Origin: Gemmatirosa kalamazoonensis
Lineage (GTDB): Bacteria > Gemmatimonadota > Gemmatimonadetes > Gemmatimonadales > Gemmatimonadaceae
Assembly (NCBI RefSeq): GCF_000522985.1
Contig: NZ_CP007128.1
Span: 5,130,220 to 5,194,219, forward strand
Reading direction: 5' to 3'
DNA: 64,000 nt
In this document: piece by piece, positions 63,599 through 64,000 of the stretch
Position numbering within the stretch: position 1 is the first letter of the stretch
Layout of the letters: each line of letters begins with the position of its first letter
Notes under the pieces: generated by a model
What the model was told of the DNA's origin: nothing
The model's input: the letters and a program-made list of their open reading frames with translations, nothing else
The model's database searches: none
Translations under genes and position numbers: made by a program

Positions 63599-64000
63599 TC
63601 AGGCCCGCGCCGCGGTGCCGCGGCGGGGACGTGGAAGGGCGGCGGGAAGCGCGGCCGCCGGCGCCGCCGTGGAGCCGCGCACGACGAGCTCCGCGTCGAG
63701 GTAGACCTTCTCGGGCGCGAGCTGCTGCTGCGACTCGATCTGTCGGATGAGCATGCGCGCGGCGCGGTCGCCCATCTCGTGCTTCGGGACGTGCAGCGAC
63801 GTGAGCGGCACGGCGAGGTACTCGCACAGCGGCACGTCGTCGTAGCCGACCACCGAGACGTCCTCCGGCACGCGCAGCCCGAGCTCGCGCAGCGCGCGAC
63901 AGAGCCCGATGGCGACGAGGTCGTTGTAGCAGGTGACGCCGGTGGGACGCGGCCGCGCGTCGTCGCCGAACAGCGCGAGGCCGGCGCGGTAGCCGTCGGC
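63599..64000 (-). CDS. LacI-family transcription regulator (5' part beyond window)
   Basis: The last 133 residues of a LacI/GalR protein, open to the window edge. The sugar-binding domain shows ALFGDDARPRPTGVTCYNDL, AIGLCRALRELGLRVPEDV, SVVGYDDVPLCEYLAVPLTS and HEMGDRAARMLI, all standard. The DNA-binding N-terminus lies outside. It is 104 bp upstream of SusC in the same direction, so it is the likely sugar-responsive regulator of the glycan-utilisation locus, as in other glycan loci. Confidence 0.92.
   Translation of the reverse strand, partial: ADGYRAGLALFGDDARPRPTGVTCYNDLVAIGLCRALRELGLRVPEDVSVVGYDDVPLCEYLAVPLTSLHVPKHEMGDRAARMLIRQIESQQQLAPEKVYLDAELVVRGSTAAPAAALPAALPRPRRGTAARA

Overview
The window is very GC-rich bacterial DNA, densely packed with genes on both strands. 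No rRNA, tRNA, transposase, integrase or CRISPR array was found. A SusC/SusD pair outside an obvious Bacteroidetes base composition, glycogen-binding (CBM48) domains fused to envelope proteins, several membrane Ser/Thr kinases and secreted lipoproteins fit Gemmatimonadota (Gemmatimonas/Gemmatirosa-like soil bacteria). That assignment is inferred from gene content, not from a marker gene.

Layout. 1-3636 (-): an ECF sigma factor, a membrane anti-sigma-like protein with an extracytoplasmic CBM48 domain, a second CBM48 envelope protein and two exported proteins. 3981-7781 (-): CPBP membrane protease, a lipoprotein serpin and a DUF4864 protein. 7966-10682 (-): thioesterase, ispH and a mutarotase-like enzyme. 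10758-13425 (+): CGNR regulator, GNAT acetyltransferase and a PLD-type synthase. 13437-22373 (-): DEAH helicase, an Asp-rich secreted protein, phosphofructokinase and an M14 peptidase. 22532-27225 (+): pseudopilin, cupredoxin, HAMP-kinase, then an aromatic leader peptide, terminator and DAHP synthase. 27283-31526 (-): YdcF-like protein, DEAD helicase, a hydrolase and an unrecognised helical protein. 31767-33553 (+): Spy-like protein, hydrolase and TPR protein. 33562-37981 (-): two Ser/Thr kinases. 38258-40852 (+): lon. 40926-43619 (-): deaminase and PBP1. 43786-50099 (+): NAD synthetase, L,D-transpeptidase and a frameshifted Asp-box protein. 50231-64000: a glycan-utilisation locus with SGNH esterase, three GH43, GH2, SusD, SusC and a LacI regulator.

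Main points. (1) A 28-codon ORF at 25960-26046, too short for ordinary gene calling, carries six aromatic residues in eight codons. A U-tract terminator follows it, then DAHP synthase, the first enzyme of aromatic synthesis. Mutually exclusive pairings are visible, so this looks like a transcription attenuator sensing Phe, Tyr and Trp together. Its -35/-10 boxes would place transcription start on the A of the leader AUG. (2) The octamer GCCTAACG/CGTTAGGC occurs about 38 times by hand count, in all reading frames and even across stop codons. It supplies nearly every TTA codon seen. (3) Many gene borders, and four gene interiors, carry hairpins whose arms are short tandem repeats of 7-9 bp, from at least six unrelated repeat families. 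(4) The serpin reactive loop aligns without gaps to alpha-1-antitrypsin and predicts a Val-Ser scissile bond.
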